A DNA stretch of 64,000 bases, taken from Ectocarpus siliculosus. Its lineage: Eukaryota > Sar > Phaeophyceae > Ectocarpales > Ectocarpaceae. Position numbers and translations under genes: made by a program. Each line of letters begins with the position of its first letter. Positions within the stretch are counted from its first letter, which is position 1. The notes under the pieces are model-generated. The model did no database searches and was not told the origin of the DNA. It worked only from the letters and a program-made list of their open reading frames with translations. This document shows, in pieces, positions 48,201-59,700 of the stretch. The stretch covers positions 2,816,412-2,880,411 of the forward strand of contig FN649728.1 of NCBI GenBank assembly GCA_000310025.1. The letters run 5' to 3'.

Positions 48201-50065
48201 CTTGCCCTCCGGGTTGGGCACTCATGCCTTGTCGACCACCTGCTTCTGCGCCTACCGACTGCTCAAGCATGGCAGCTTCGGTGCCCCCGTCGAGTTGCGC
48301 ATCGAAGAATGCAAACTCCAATTCCATGGCCTGGAATGTATAAAAAAAATACACACACAAGGGCAGTCACGGTATGATTGAATGTTTGTCACTTAGGCCA
48401 GCCAAGAAATGAGACCGTTTGCAGCATAGCATCTCTAACATCACTATACAGAAGACGCACGAACGACGGCCACCGACGCTGCTTGGCAAAAGCTTAAAGT
48501 TGCAGCGTTTAATCTCTTACACCGCGTGGTACCTTGCGGTAGAGAGCAAAGAGGGAAGGATAGTCAGCCCCAGCCGAGTTTTTATCCAGAAGTGACTCCA
48601 CTAGGCCAGCAGCATCCTGTGCGACGGGCAGGACGGATCACGGGTGATAAATAGGATTAGGTACACTGTGGTAAACCTAGAGGAGCTCCCTCCCTGACGA
48701 AACGTTCAAAGAATAACAAGACAGGTTCGCAGCACTGCTATCATTCCAACATTTTGGCTGGAACAAAACACCGACGTTGCGTGCATACATCACACATCAG
48801 ATACAGGACGTGTCTCGGCCACAAATGATGCCAAACAGCCCACCTCAAAGTCTTCAGAGCTATAGGTCTCAATCCATTCGGCGTAGGCGCTCTCTGTCCA
48901 ATTCGGAAAGGCATGCCGAAGCTCCTGAGCGACAACAAGGAAGACAGCACGTCGGCGTATGTCATACCATTGCATTGGTGGAACTGCCGTCGACATAAGC
49001 CAATGTGCAGGCTCGCCAGGTACAAACCAGCAAATGAGCGTCGCCTGCACACAGGTTTTCTGTTAACCGGACCCTAGGTTTACACCCCAACACACAAGAC
49101 AGAGCACCAAGACACAGAGATGATCCATCGTGACGACACTCCGAAACTCGCACTTGGGACGTACGCTTAACACGTACATAGCTCGCTCTCGTAGTTCTTT
49201 TACCGAAATCTGCATTTGTTTGTTTCCTGTAGAGAGCTGGGACTCTTTTCAACTGCTGTGTACGATACTCGACCGCCCCTTCGCCGAGAGCAAACGTTTC
49301 TGCTGGACAAACCGACACAAATGGCAAACAACCCACGATTGGGAGCGCAAGTGGCCAACCAAGAGCGGCGGGACAAAGCCCGTGCTCGCCCTACCCTCCA
49401 AGTCAGAACCAATGCCTTCACACCTTGCCAAGAAAAGCATACAGCCGCATACATGGCACCATCGCGGCAAGCACTTGGGCAACTGAAGATGTCGGGTCCG
49501 ATGCCACGGCCATAAGGAAGTCCACATACTCTGCAGTTGCCTTAACTGGAGGAGGCGTCTGACAAGGGAGAGGGCCACGGGGTTCGGGACGATTTTTTCA
49601 ACGAAATTGCTGCTCCTAAGACTCCTGTGACCCTGATTAATGGGATACAAAAGATACGCTCAGTCGCTGAGCAGCTGTACAGAGGCGAAACGGCAATGGA
49701 CAACGTTCCACACCCCTGTTAGACCGAATTCAGGGGTGTACAGGACCCGATTTGCAATTTAACACCAGTCGTTTTGGCTCTCACGTTCGCCACGTCAATT
49801 CCCCACTTCGCCGAGTAGGAAGCGTGAAGACCAAGCTCCTCCAACACAGACCCGATCAGCGAGTGAAAGGCACGGATATCTTCCTCGTCCTCCGCCTTGG
49901 CCAGGGCGTAGGCGTAGGCTTTCGCGAACGCTCTCAAAAAGTAGGCATCCTGAGCGACGTAGTTTTTGAAGCTGGCGAGACTTGTTTTTCCGGTGGCCAG
50001 TCCCAGAGTCCACGGGTGATGCAGCGATCGCATCGCTTCCAGCTGGCAATCTTGCCACAGAGAAC
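45211..50065 (-). CDS. Bifunctional TenA-HAD thiamine protein (TH2 type): TenA-like domain fused to thiamine-monophosphate phosphatase, N-terminus unresolved
   Basis: Well-supported minus-strand exons: 50065-49785, 49540-49424, 48924-48844, 48616-48533, 48330-48076, 47867-47760 and the last, 45674-45211 (stop TGA). Two more lie near 47300-47211 and 46665-46541 with uncertain starts; another may be missing between 46.5 and 45.7 kb. The first part is a TenA fold: SLWQDCQLEAMRSLHHPW, NYVAQDAYFLRAFAKAYAYA, VPCMRLYAFLGK, then ELRHAFPN and YAEWIETYSSEDFE. The second is a HAD phosphatase: LALLCVDFDDTLTEGDTISL (motif I, DxDxT), VVSINWSQDVI (motif II, Ser), STGEILVKIPGS, and TVYVGDSVTDLLAMLDADVG (motif IV). 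It ends with ASQWAEIDVFLFG. The order and end match Arabidopsis TH2, which dephosphorylates thiamine monophosphate and salvages thiamine breakdown products. The exon at 50065 starts in phase 1, so an N-terminal exon, perhaps with a targeting peptide, lies upstream. Confidence 0.88.
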
Positions 50066-51214
50066 CTGGGCACCATGTCAATGTTGTCAATGAGAAATGA
50101 GTGTAGTCTATTCTTCAATACAGTGTAGTCCAAACTGCAACGACGTCATGCTGCTGAGGATCAGTGCGGAAAAGGTCAACCGCTCCAGCGTGACCAGCAC
50201 GCCGGGCGGACAACAGCAGGCGGCAGGTTCCCGGATCTGACGCTGCAATTAGCCGCAAGTGGACCGAGAAAGGGTTGGCCATCTGTCCTGCCCACAAACG
50301 TTGCAGAGGAGAAGCACGCTATTACTACTGCTGTAGCCTTGTGCCAGTTGCTTCCATTTACAGGTTCATGTGTATGTGAACAACGTGATGCACAAGGAAG
50401 CACCAAACATGGGAACAAAGAGTACACAGATGGTACTGCTGTGCGCTCCCCTATAGACCAGACAACGTACATACACGTTCTTCACACCAACATTACCTGG
50501 GAGGGTGGATCCTTTGCCAACATCCTTTCGCATGCCGTCCATCACACGCGGAGACTTCCGACTAGGTACAGGTACATCGAGTGGCAGAGCGTGAGCCCAA
50601 GGGAGAAGTTGCCATGTGCTGCGAGGTTTGGAGTGCCCGGTATCTCGAAGGTTGGTGAATGTTTGTGCTGCTGCAGTAGAGAAAGCCGGTATGCGTCGAG
50701 CGGCGGAGAAGAGGGCTTTTGGCTCGGCCCACGAAAGACGAAGGGCATACACCAGCGGAAGGGCCGGTGCAATCACACGAGTATGTGCGCGCATTGCACT
50801 CGCTGTGAGTTGCCAAGGGGTGTTCGGCGTGGGGCGTCGGGCACAACGATCAAAGTAGGGTGTTGCTGTTGGAGGTAGACGTGTAGGCATGATTTCCACG
50901 GGACTGTCGACTTTGGCTTCGAAAAGGGCGGGCACGCGGGCACCAGCTAGTCAGGGACAGGGCGCAGACGAGCAGAAGGCCCAGCCAGACGAACCAGCGA
51001 GGACGACGCAGGGGGCATAACCTCCCAGTAACCTTGTATTGGTGCAACTGTTACCAACCGAACGTGAGCCGTCTCACCGGTAGACTTCAAGCAGCATAGT
51101 CTGTAGCGGGGAGAATTCAGAAACGGTCGCTGTCTACGCGGAACGTAGATAGTGTACAGCAGCCTCGCTGCCCAGGACTCTTCTCTACATCGACCACACC
51201 CCCAATGTACGAAC
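50066..51214. other. Divergent 5' region of TH2 and the DFWW gene
   Basis: It should hold the TH2 start exon (-) and the promoters of both genes. A minus-strand frame from an internal Met at 50890 reads like a mitochondrial presequence (MRAHTRVIAPALPLVYALRL, then FSAARRIPAFSTAAA), without a proven donor. It is a candidate TH2 targeting exon only. Confidence 0.35.
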
Positions 51215-54200
51215 ATGGATCGATCTTCGTCAACAACGGTGGCCAAGTTCATCCAACGCTTTCGTCAGAGTGAGCCCCTCCCACGTGAAGAACGGCGAAG
51301 ACGAAGGGAAGAAGCGACGGAGGGAGATTTCTGGTACGTGTCTACGGCTGTGAGTCCTTGCTCTTCCGTGTTTGTCAGCCTGTATGCATTGCATACATGT
51401 ATGCTACCAAAGATGTCTGCTGAGTCTTTACCTAAAGTTGGTGCGTGCAACCCAAAACGTTGCTCTTCTGATTGGTATCGTGATTATGGGTATCATATTT
51501 CAAGCGCAATCCGAGGGCACACCGGTATCTAACCTGCGTGCCTGATGTATAGGCTACTGAGTAGAGGCTGTGCCGTGTTTCGAGTATTGGACCACCCTCT
51601 TTCGGCAAATGGGATCGTGAATCAAGCGTTTTTTCTGTGTCCCCCCGCAACCAGCAGGACATGTGTGTACACGCTACAAGAACGGGCACGGAAATACAGT
51701 TGTACCAATGACAGACACGCAGATGTGCTTTCGCATTACTCTCCCTTGTCTTTTGTGAACAATATGTTGCTTTTTTCCCCCGAAAGGGGGCGTGAAAGGA
51801 ATTCCCGCGGGGACGAAAGTTGTTCATCCCCAGATTTGGTATCGTTGAATTTATGAGTTTCTTTCGTTGACGCGATAGGCAACTCGTGCTAACATCTCTG
51901 CGACTTGATCATAGCAAGCCGGCACATCGCCTCTGGCAAGATTCTAGCCCCTGGTTTGTGCAGACAAGACTTGTATTCGATGCCATTTACTATTTTCACC
52001 TCAACAATGTGCTGCCTCGTGCGGCACGTGGTAACTAGTAGTACGCTACGGCACCCGAGCCAGTGTCAGAACATTTTGACCGTGGGGACTGCGCGCGTGG
52101 AATTCGACGGTCAGACCGCACCACATCTCCTGTTAGGCTATTTTTTCGCGCTGCTACTGTAGTCTAACAGAATCACTATTGAGACCGCATCTTGTAGCCG
52201 TCATTCGTGAGCGCCCACGACGGCTGCTGTGTACCGCATCCGACGGCCTCAAACACCACACCGAAAGGAGCGACCTATATCACGGAGGATCACAAGCCTC
52301 TCCAAGAAGGAAGCACAAAGAGTACTCGTTTGCTTTCTCTTTAGGGTTGTGCCTGCAATACGGTTCCGCAGACAGCTCACGGCAGATTCCGCCCAGGATT
52401 GATCTAGGGCTTTGACAGATCCGAATCTGGAGTACCATTGAAGCCGAAGATCACCACACAGCTCTTGTACATGATGCTCCGACAGCAGTGCGGCCTTGAT
52501 CTCGCTGAGGCAAGTCACGAACAACAAATATCATTTATCTTCCTCCCAAAGCACAAGGGAGGGGGGAGAAGCAAGGGGATACAGATCCAACCCAGACAAA
52601 CGCGGAGCGTATTTTCTTTGCTCCCCGAGCTATCTAAGCAAATGAGGAGTGGCAATCGACCCATGACAGGTTTCGACGGAGAAAATACTGTTGATCGATT
52701 GGTCATGCCGTCGCTGGCAGAGCTGGTTAGGCGTCAATTGATATTATGGCCTAACCGCCAGTAGTATTCTTCGATGTGTTTCTTATGACCATCCTTAGAA
52801 GATCAATGATCGCCCAGATGGCCCGCGGGTTATTTTCAGTATCTGGACGAAACTACGCGTGTCGCCATGACACGATTCGGAACAACTACGACGCCTCCCC
52901 AGAAGCGCCGGCTACAGAGATGTGGTCTCCCGGAAATGTCCAGCCAATCCCGGCAGAAGAGCCAATGACCATACAATCAGAAATGACATCCGGAGTTCCA
53001 TGTGGGGCGTCGCCCGCGACGACACCTACTCACGTATCCCTGCGCATGCGCTGCGGGTTGACACCCTTGTTTCTGAACACGAGCTAAATATACCACGCTA
53101 CCCCTGTCCTATTGCAAGCAGCCCCGCTAGCGGACGACCGCGCTTGCGAGTACAGGTGTTGGCATAACTATGTTACTACCGCTTCCATAATTTTGTTGTG
53201 CACCTGGTGTTCTCTTCAATGCATATTCGTAGGTGGACGCGATCTCAAGAGAAATTTGGTGAGGCAACTGAAGCGGTGCGATCGAGGTGTAACGATATCG
53301 AAGACCTGCCAAGCACCCACGTCGCAGAAATCGTGAAACCTCCTCCCTACCTGGAATCGGGCAAAGGCAAATCACCTCAACCCAGCATCGGAAGCCCTTC
53401 GAAGCAAAGCGAATCTGATGATTGCGAGAACAAGCGCCGAATGCTTGACCAGCTTGCTGTCCTTGAGGGATCACAAACCCCCCTCAATTCACCTCCAGGG
53501 CGTCCTGCCCATGATGAATTGCCCACACAACTTTCCACAAGCGGGTCGGAGGCGCCTGAGCTCGTGAACGACAGACTGGCGACGGCAGAGGTGGAGGCGG
53601 CCGATACAAATGTAGACGAGACGGGAGTACACGTGTCAATTGGTCTTGACGCTGAAAGCTTGGTGCAGGACAAATCCATCAATGCGTGTGACAGAGGAGG
53701 TGACGAACTTGAGACTCTAGACGTCCGCGCCCGCACTTTGCTGGAAGAATGCCGGCAGGTGCTCGCACCGTCATCAACCATCACATTAGATCAGGTGCGA
53801 AGGGATGCTTCGGTTTAGGTCATTGAACGGGCACGAGTCTCTAAAAGCAACGCGTGTCCGACCAAGCAGTATTGGCTTGTTTGCCGTTGGGCTCGCACCA
53901 TTGCCATTCATGATGACTTTGGCAGAATAACGTGTTTTAAGTTTGTAGGTCCAACGCCCCAACCAATTTTTCGGCGAGTCTGCAGGACGGAAGCTACCCT
54001 TGTCCGAAGTGGGAGACACTCTCTAAACGATTGACAAACTGATTTACGTGTGCAGGTGCGGTCGTTTACATCTTCTGCTTCTCAAAGCAACGGGCCAATC
54101 ATCGCCGCGTTGGATAACCTTCCAGAAGAGCTGGAGAAACGCGCGTGGATGCTTTTGAACAACTGCGAGGAGCCGCCACTGCTGCCAACGTACAACGAGG

Positions 54201-54694
54201 AGGTTCTAGCAGTGCCTTGCAGCAGCAAACCTCCTGCTCTTGATACACAGGGCGATCTCGTCCGCCTAGGTGAGGACGACGGAAAAACAGCAAAGGTGCT
54301 CCTTCGCAGGAACCCTCCGGGGGGCGTCGTCGCTAGACCCTTTGGCGAAAGGGAAGGCGCGTACCACTTGGACCAGGAACGTGGCTGGCAACCAACATGT
54401 TCGAGCGATGTTGGAAATTTGGGCGATGTTAATGTCGACTCGATAGGGCGTGTTTTCCCCACAATTACGGACTCAAGATATTCGAACAATGAGCGCACCT
54501 GGTACAGCCCAGCATTGGACAGCAGTGGTGTTCAAGAACGGATGTCGTCGATGACGCTTGCAACAACCCCCGGGGAGGAAGACTGGTTTCGCCGAGATCC
54601 TGTACTCTCGGCATTGCTGCGGCGCCATGATGAGGTCGAGACGGAGCTCAAGAGGCGGCGAGCACTCGAGCCAAACGGCGATTTGGTGTCCTAG
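51215..54694 (+). CDS. Uncharacterised 439-aa protein with RFR...REER...DFWW N-terminal motif
   Basis: Three exons join cleanly: 51215-51333 (phase 2 end), 53233-53794 (phase 0 end) and 54056-54694 (stop TAG). The splice TG|G-TGG rebuilds DFWW. The N-terminus has TTVAKFIQRFRQSEPLPREE followed by RRRRREEATEGDFWW. From memory this resembles a short motif in Pro/Ser-rich centriolar or ciliary proteins (PROSER3 type), a weak link. The middle is acidic, Ser/Pro-rich and probably disordered. Two similar short helices carry a repeated pattern, VRARTLLEECRQVL just before intron 2 and EKRAWMLLNNCEEPPLL after it. The C-terminus is a charged helix (DPVLSALLRRHDEVETELKR). There is no signal peptide or membrane segment. 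Two open frames inside the 1.9-kb first intron (52438-52764 and 52776-53087) are not needed by the model. Function is unknown; a centriole or flagellum role is speculation. Confidence 0.65.
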
Positions 54695-56705
54695 CCCTTG
54701 TGGTGCAAAAGCAGGATGTAAATACACGAATTGCAGTTGAAGCATGCATGCCTGTTGAGAACATGTACAAATTGTATAAAACCCTGTGTTGTAGAAATGG
54801 GTATGATTCGATAAGTGCTTCGTTCCGAGCTCCCTTTTTTCTCGGCGGTGCATCAGTGGCGACGAGCGCATCAACAAAGACGAGGGGGCGTAAAATGTGC
54901 ACGGACCAGCATTCTCATATGCATACGATGCAAAGCTAGTGTAAGACCCAACGGCCACGAGAGAATAATGCGCCGAGGACGGCCCACCAAGTGAACACGA
55001 AGTACTTAATCTATAGACACTACAGTAGTTGTAATGAGCCGCGGAGCGCGAAGCGCGACCTTTTTTCCCTTCATCTCCCAGGAGGGACAAAAAGGCTCTG
55101 TATATCGGGCCCAAAGTTTGATTTCCGTGACGCATATTTATCGCACCTTTCGGACCAGAACGAGACCTATCGGGCACCGTTTGACGATCTGTTCACTTCT
55201 GAGCAAGAAGAAAAATTACGCGCTCTTCGTCACACCGGTTTGGTCGTGCTTCGGCAACAGATGGCCGTGCTTCGCAGGCATATGTGACCCAAATTCGTAG
55301 GAGATCGCATCCCCGGATGCCCAGTGGAGAGGAAAAATGTTCAAGCTATCGGAGATTGCACACACACACAGACACGCGGTAGAGTTCAAACCCCGGGAGG
55401 ACAACACCACATCATCAGCAGAAGGAGAACAACAGGACGCTGATCCGAGACCAGCTATCTATGAAAACCAGGAGGGGGCGGGCCTCTACGACCTGTGCGC
55501 CGTGGGTATAGTCATGCGCCGTGTGTAACCTGGCGGGTGTTTATTGATGTTGAGCGGTCCAACCGACTGTGATCCAAAAACAGCAGATCGATGATCACAA
55601 ACGAACAACACGCAACATTCACTTGGCGGGAAACTCAGAAGGCTTGTGAGACGAATGTGGCGGACAAGTTGTGAGCCTCGCGCAATATTTGCCATCTGTC
55701 TTGTCACAATCCTATGTCTACGCTGCTAGTCGTGCTCCTCGACGGTGTGATGTGCGATACGCTCGCCGCCAGGTACATGCCGCATGCGTGCCTCTTCCAA
55801 TGTCCTGATGTGTGTGTTTGCGTCCGCACTTCATATTTCTTCGTGGGTGTGTACATACATGTGCATCAAAGGAAAATAAATAACCGCATGTATGTAGATA
55901 GAGTGCAAAATTTTGAACGGGGCCGCACATACAACCACAATCGTCGCGCCCGTCGCACACCTGTCCCTCTAGTGTACGCGTAGCTTCACCACAAACGATT
56001 TACGCTGTGTGTCGGGATTCGTGCATATTCAGCATCGCAGATAAGACTACTGCAAGGTATTGAGTCGCTACCGAGCGGCTCATTATTACCCCGCCCTGTC
56101 TATCTAGTAGTGTAGCCAATAATCTTCGCAACTTGCTTCTGATTATATTGCGCCATAAAATCAAATTTAATGAAGAACTTTTTGCATCATGCGTGGCGTT
56201 TTCGACATGATCAAATATAAGTAATTACCCGTTCTAGACGACTATTCTGCTGTGTACACTGCTGTGAAGACTATGTAGTCTCGTCTATTGAGTCTAGTAA
56301 TCCGTTGTGGATATCCGAGGGTCCATGCGCATATTTATATGCACACTGCACTTTGTACCGAAGACAGCAACAGCCGGTCTGCCTTCAACAACATCTCAGC
56401 GGTGAGGCTGCCCGGCTCTCGCTCCGCCGGTTGAGCCATCTTCTCCATGGGTTGCGGGTTGTGGCGTTGTGGCAAGGCAGCGTGTAAAAAAAAGACCCAC
56501 AGTCGCGCCGCAAGTATCGACGCTTTGATTGGTCGCCGTATACCCACCGTAAATCATTGCTCCGCATTTGAACGGAGAGGATTTGGTTTTCTCACCTGCC
56601 GATCATCTGGTCCAAGGGTGGATCCATGGGAACGCACACGGAGACCACCAAACTTGCGTGGACGGTTGTGTCGGTGTTGCTCGACGGTAGTTCGCGAACG
56701 GCAAC
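54695..56705. other. Intergenic region
   Basis: These 2 kb lie between the DFWW gene and the EML-like gene, both on the plus strand. Open frames are short and unconvincing. I see no repeat or RNA gene. Confidence 0.5.
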
Positions 56706-59700
56706 ATGGGTCAAACCATCGGGACGGCACCGCTGGCAACCCCGGAGGTGGCGCATTTAGCGAACCGTGAGTGTTGCACGTAGACGCCGATGAGCAGGTC
56801 AACCGCCACCGCTTACAAACGAGGCTACGCGGTTGGCGCGGCTTGCACAGAAGTCCCACCACTTACATGTACCTTAAATGCAGGCGTCTTCACGTTGCCG
56901 TGTGCGGTAAAGATCAACATGGTAAGCGGGCGACATCCTTGAGCAAGATCCAATCCATCGTGCACTTGAAACTCCATCACTCCCTCAACCATGTGGGTGC
57001 TGCTGTGCGACATTTGTTGAGACATCAAAGATACACTTACCCCAAGCCTGTAATAGCCCCATCTGGGAGGGATGAAATCGACCAGCATTATCCGCGGGAG
57101 AAACGCTCACGGCTGTCCGTCGTCCTCACCGGTTCCTCGCCAGTGCCACGGGCGTGTGTGCTAGATCTATGGGAGGCGTTCAACGACGTCGCCGAAGGCT
57201 TTGGCTTGACCATAATCGAGTTCAGAGAAATGCTACAGTGCTCGCTCAAGGAGTACTTGGGGTTTACGGACAGCCGGCTGACGGAGGTGGCAGATGCGGT
57301 TTTCAGCACTTTCGACGACGACAAGGTGGGGATCGTAGTTCGCCCCAGACCCCTGAAAGTGTCGCGTAGTCTTAGAATATTTACTGTAGACGAGAAGTAC
57401 ATGTAAGTTTTTCTTGAGGCCTTTTCGCTGACTGGTTTCCGCAGTTCTTTGTATCCGTTTGTCCCAGACAACGTAGGAGCGAGAGACAAACATTACACGA
57501 ACAATTCTCCTGAAGGTTCAATCAAGTACCCAATGACCGAGGTTGTACAGTAGCAAGAGCTGTGGACATTGCTGATTTACAGCATGTCTCGATCATCTTT
57601 CTCCGAACCAGAAGCAGGTACCTTGTCACCTTGTCCTCGCTGTTGCTTTTTGTGCTTGCTTCGCAGAACCACCTCATCGATGCCTTGGAGTGCCTGGCAT
57701 CACTGGCTATAATGTCAGGCATGACCATCGAACAAAAAATCAGGTGCGCGAGATGAACATCACGTGCCCAGTCCGTGTGCCAGCCGCTGTGGAACACTGG
57801 AGAGAGGAATTTGTACTACAGTACTATACATATCTACTGTACATGGTTGGACAGTTTAAGCCGCAGCAGCCCTTCACCCCAGACAGACAGCACGATCGAC
57901 CCGACCTGTCACGACCTCGTTCGTCACGGACCAGTACACCTCGTCCGTAGCCAAGGGGAGTAGATACTTTGTCCCATCCCGCCTTGGTTGCGAGTGAGGA
58001 GCTCTGTAGGTGTGATTGTGCAATGATGGACGGTCATGATTTTTCATCAAACCCACCAAGTCGCTGCTTGCATTCCGGCAGGTACATATTTGGGATCTAC
58101 GACTTCGATGAGTCAGGAGTGCTTTCCGTCGACGAAACAATTCTGGCTCTGCGATCAACTATTTCAGGCCTGTGCAAGCTGTGCGGGCTAGACCCTCCAC
58201 TTGAATCTGAGATTGAGGTCATCGCTCTCATGGTAAGCGCGATACGTTCACACCTTGAAAAATGGATGCCTAACTTACTCACTACTCCCCTACTCGAGTA
58301 CCTCCAAGCGACAAATCTCTACATAGTGCAGCGGACCAACGCAAGATGCCCAACTTGTTTCAAATATGCCAGCCTAGTTCGTAATACATGTCTCTTGCCC
58401 TTTCTCTGGCGTTGGTCGCTCTTGCCAGGCGTTCCAGCAGTCGGCGGGCCAAGAGGATGAGGCTGCCATCGATGCCGTTACGTTTACTGTATTTTGTCAG
58501 AAGACCCCTGAAGTGACTTCTTGGATCCAATACTGCGGAGCGGTACACGAGGTGGACGTGTCTACCCCCATCTTCACGGACTCTGACGCGGTGCACGTGT
58601 TGGCGCGAGAGAAACAGGTTCGAGGATGAGAGCTCACCGCAAAGCAACGCGGAAAGTTGAAGAAGTTGTTGGTACCCTAGACATCGTTCTCTGCAGCTGG
58701 ATCACAATACAGGCAGGCGTACTACGATTCAACTGATGGCCTGCTTAGAACTAACAACCGCAACGTGGTCCTTGGAAGGGGCCATACGTTTGCTCTGGAT
58801 GTACCACGCGAAACCTGTGCCGCGTATTTGACAAGCGGTGTAGTGCAATTGTGCCTGCGGCTTGCACCGTACACAGCATGAGGCCAGTAGGTCTTGGGAT
58901 GTGTGTAAGGTTTGACATCTACATAATATCTCTCTCGTGGTGTACCGCTCCGCATCTTCGCTGTTTGCTCTACAAAAGAGGTGCTATCGGCCGCAATGCC
59001 ACACAGCGGGAACGGACATGGATTCAGGACTGGCCGCGGCCCTGGCGCAGGAGGAGAGGGGCCCTTCGGTAGATCTACTGCCGCAAGTACGATGCTGATG
59101 CTTGCTGGAAACAAGAGTCTAGCCAAGTCGCATAGCTGATCACACTGCCGTGCAGTCGGAGGCACCCTGGGTTCTGTCGGATAAGTTTCGTTGCAAAGGG
59201 CCGAACAGCATACCACGGCCACAACTCTTCCCTCGGTCTTTGGCGTTCAACCTCCGGCCGCGGGCAGGGCTTGTGCTTCTCCGAAGCACGTATTTACGGA
59301 TGATTTCTCCTGGTCCTTTCAAAGCTTTAAAACAGAGTCAGCAAGAGAGACGGTGTTCAAACCGCAAAACCCACCCCGTATGTAAAATTTCGATGCTTGT
59401 GAGCTGTCATGTCACTCGATGCACCTTACGTCATCAGTAAATGGTTGTCGGGCCCTCAGGAAGCATGGCGAGGGACTGCCGCATTTACAGAACCGAGCGC
59501 CGTACCGAGAAAGCTTCCCTCAAGGTGCGTTGCAACCCCCCGAACGAGAGCTGTTTCTTTTTGTGTCAAGCACACCATGAAGGCCGCGTGGGTTGTAGAT
59601 GCCCCTGGGCCAGTCACGAATAGAGAAACTCGGGGTTCAAGATTTGACGCCGTCGGAACTCAGTCAGACACATCCTGCTTCTGAAGGTGCAGAAAGACAA

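Noticed and set aside
50850-51047. Minus-strand frame with a hydrophobic segment as the TH2 start
   Set aside because: It contains WFVWLGLLLVCALSL, which is signal-like, but it ends in a stop with no good donor in the required phase; the alternative near 50890 is no better proven, so the start is left open.
52438-53167. Extra exons inside the DFWW gene (frames at 52438-52764, 52776-53087, 52922-53167)
   Set aside because: Exons 51333 and 53233 join directly in matching phase and recreate DFWW; adding these frames is unnecessary and two of them overlap in different registers.
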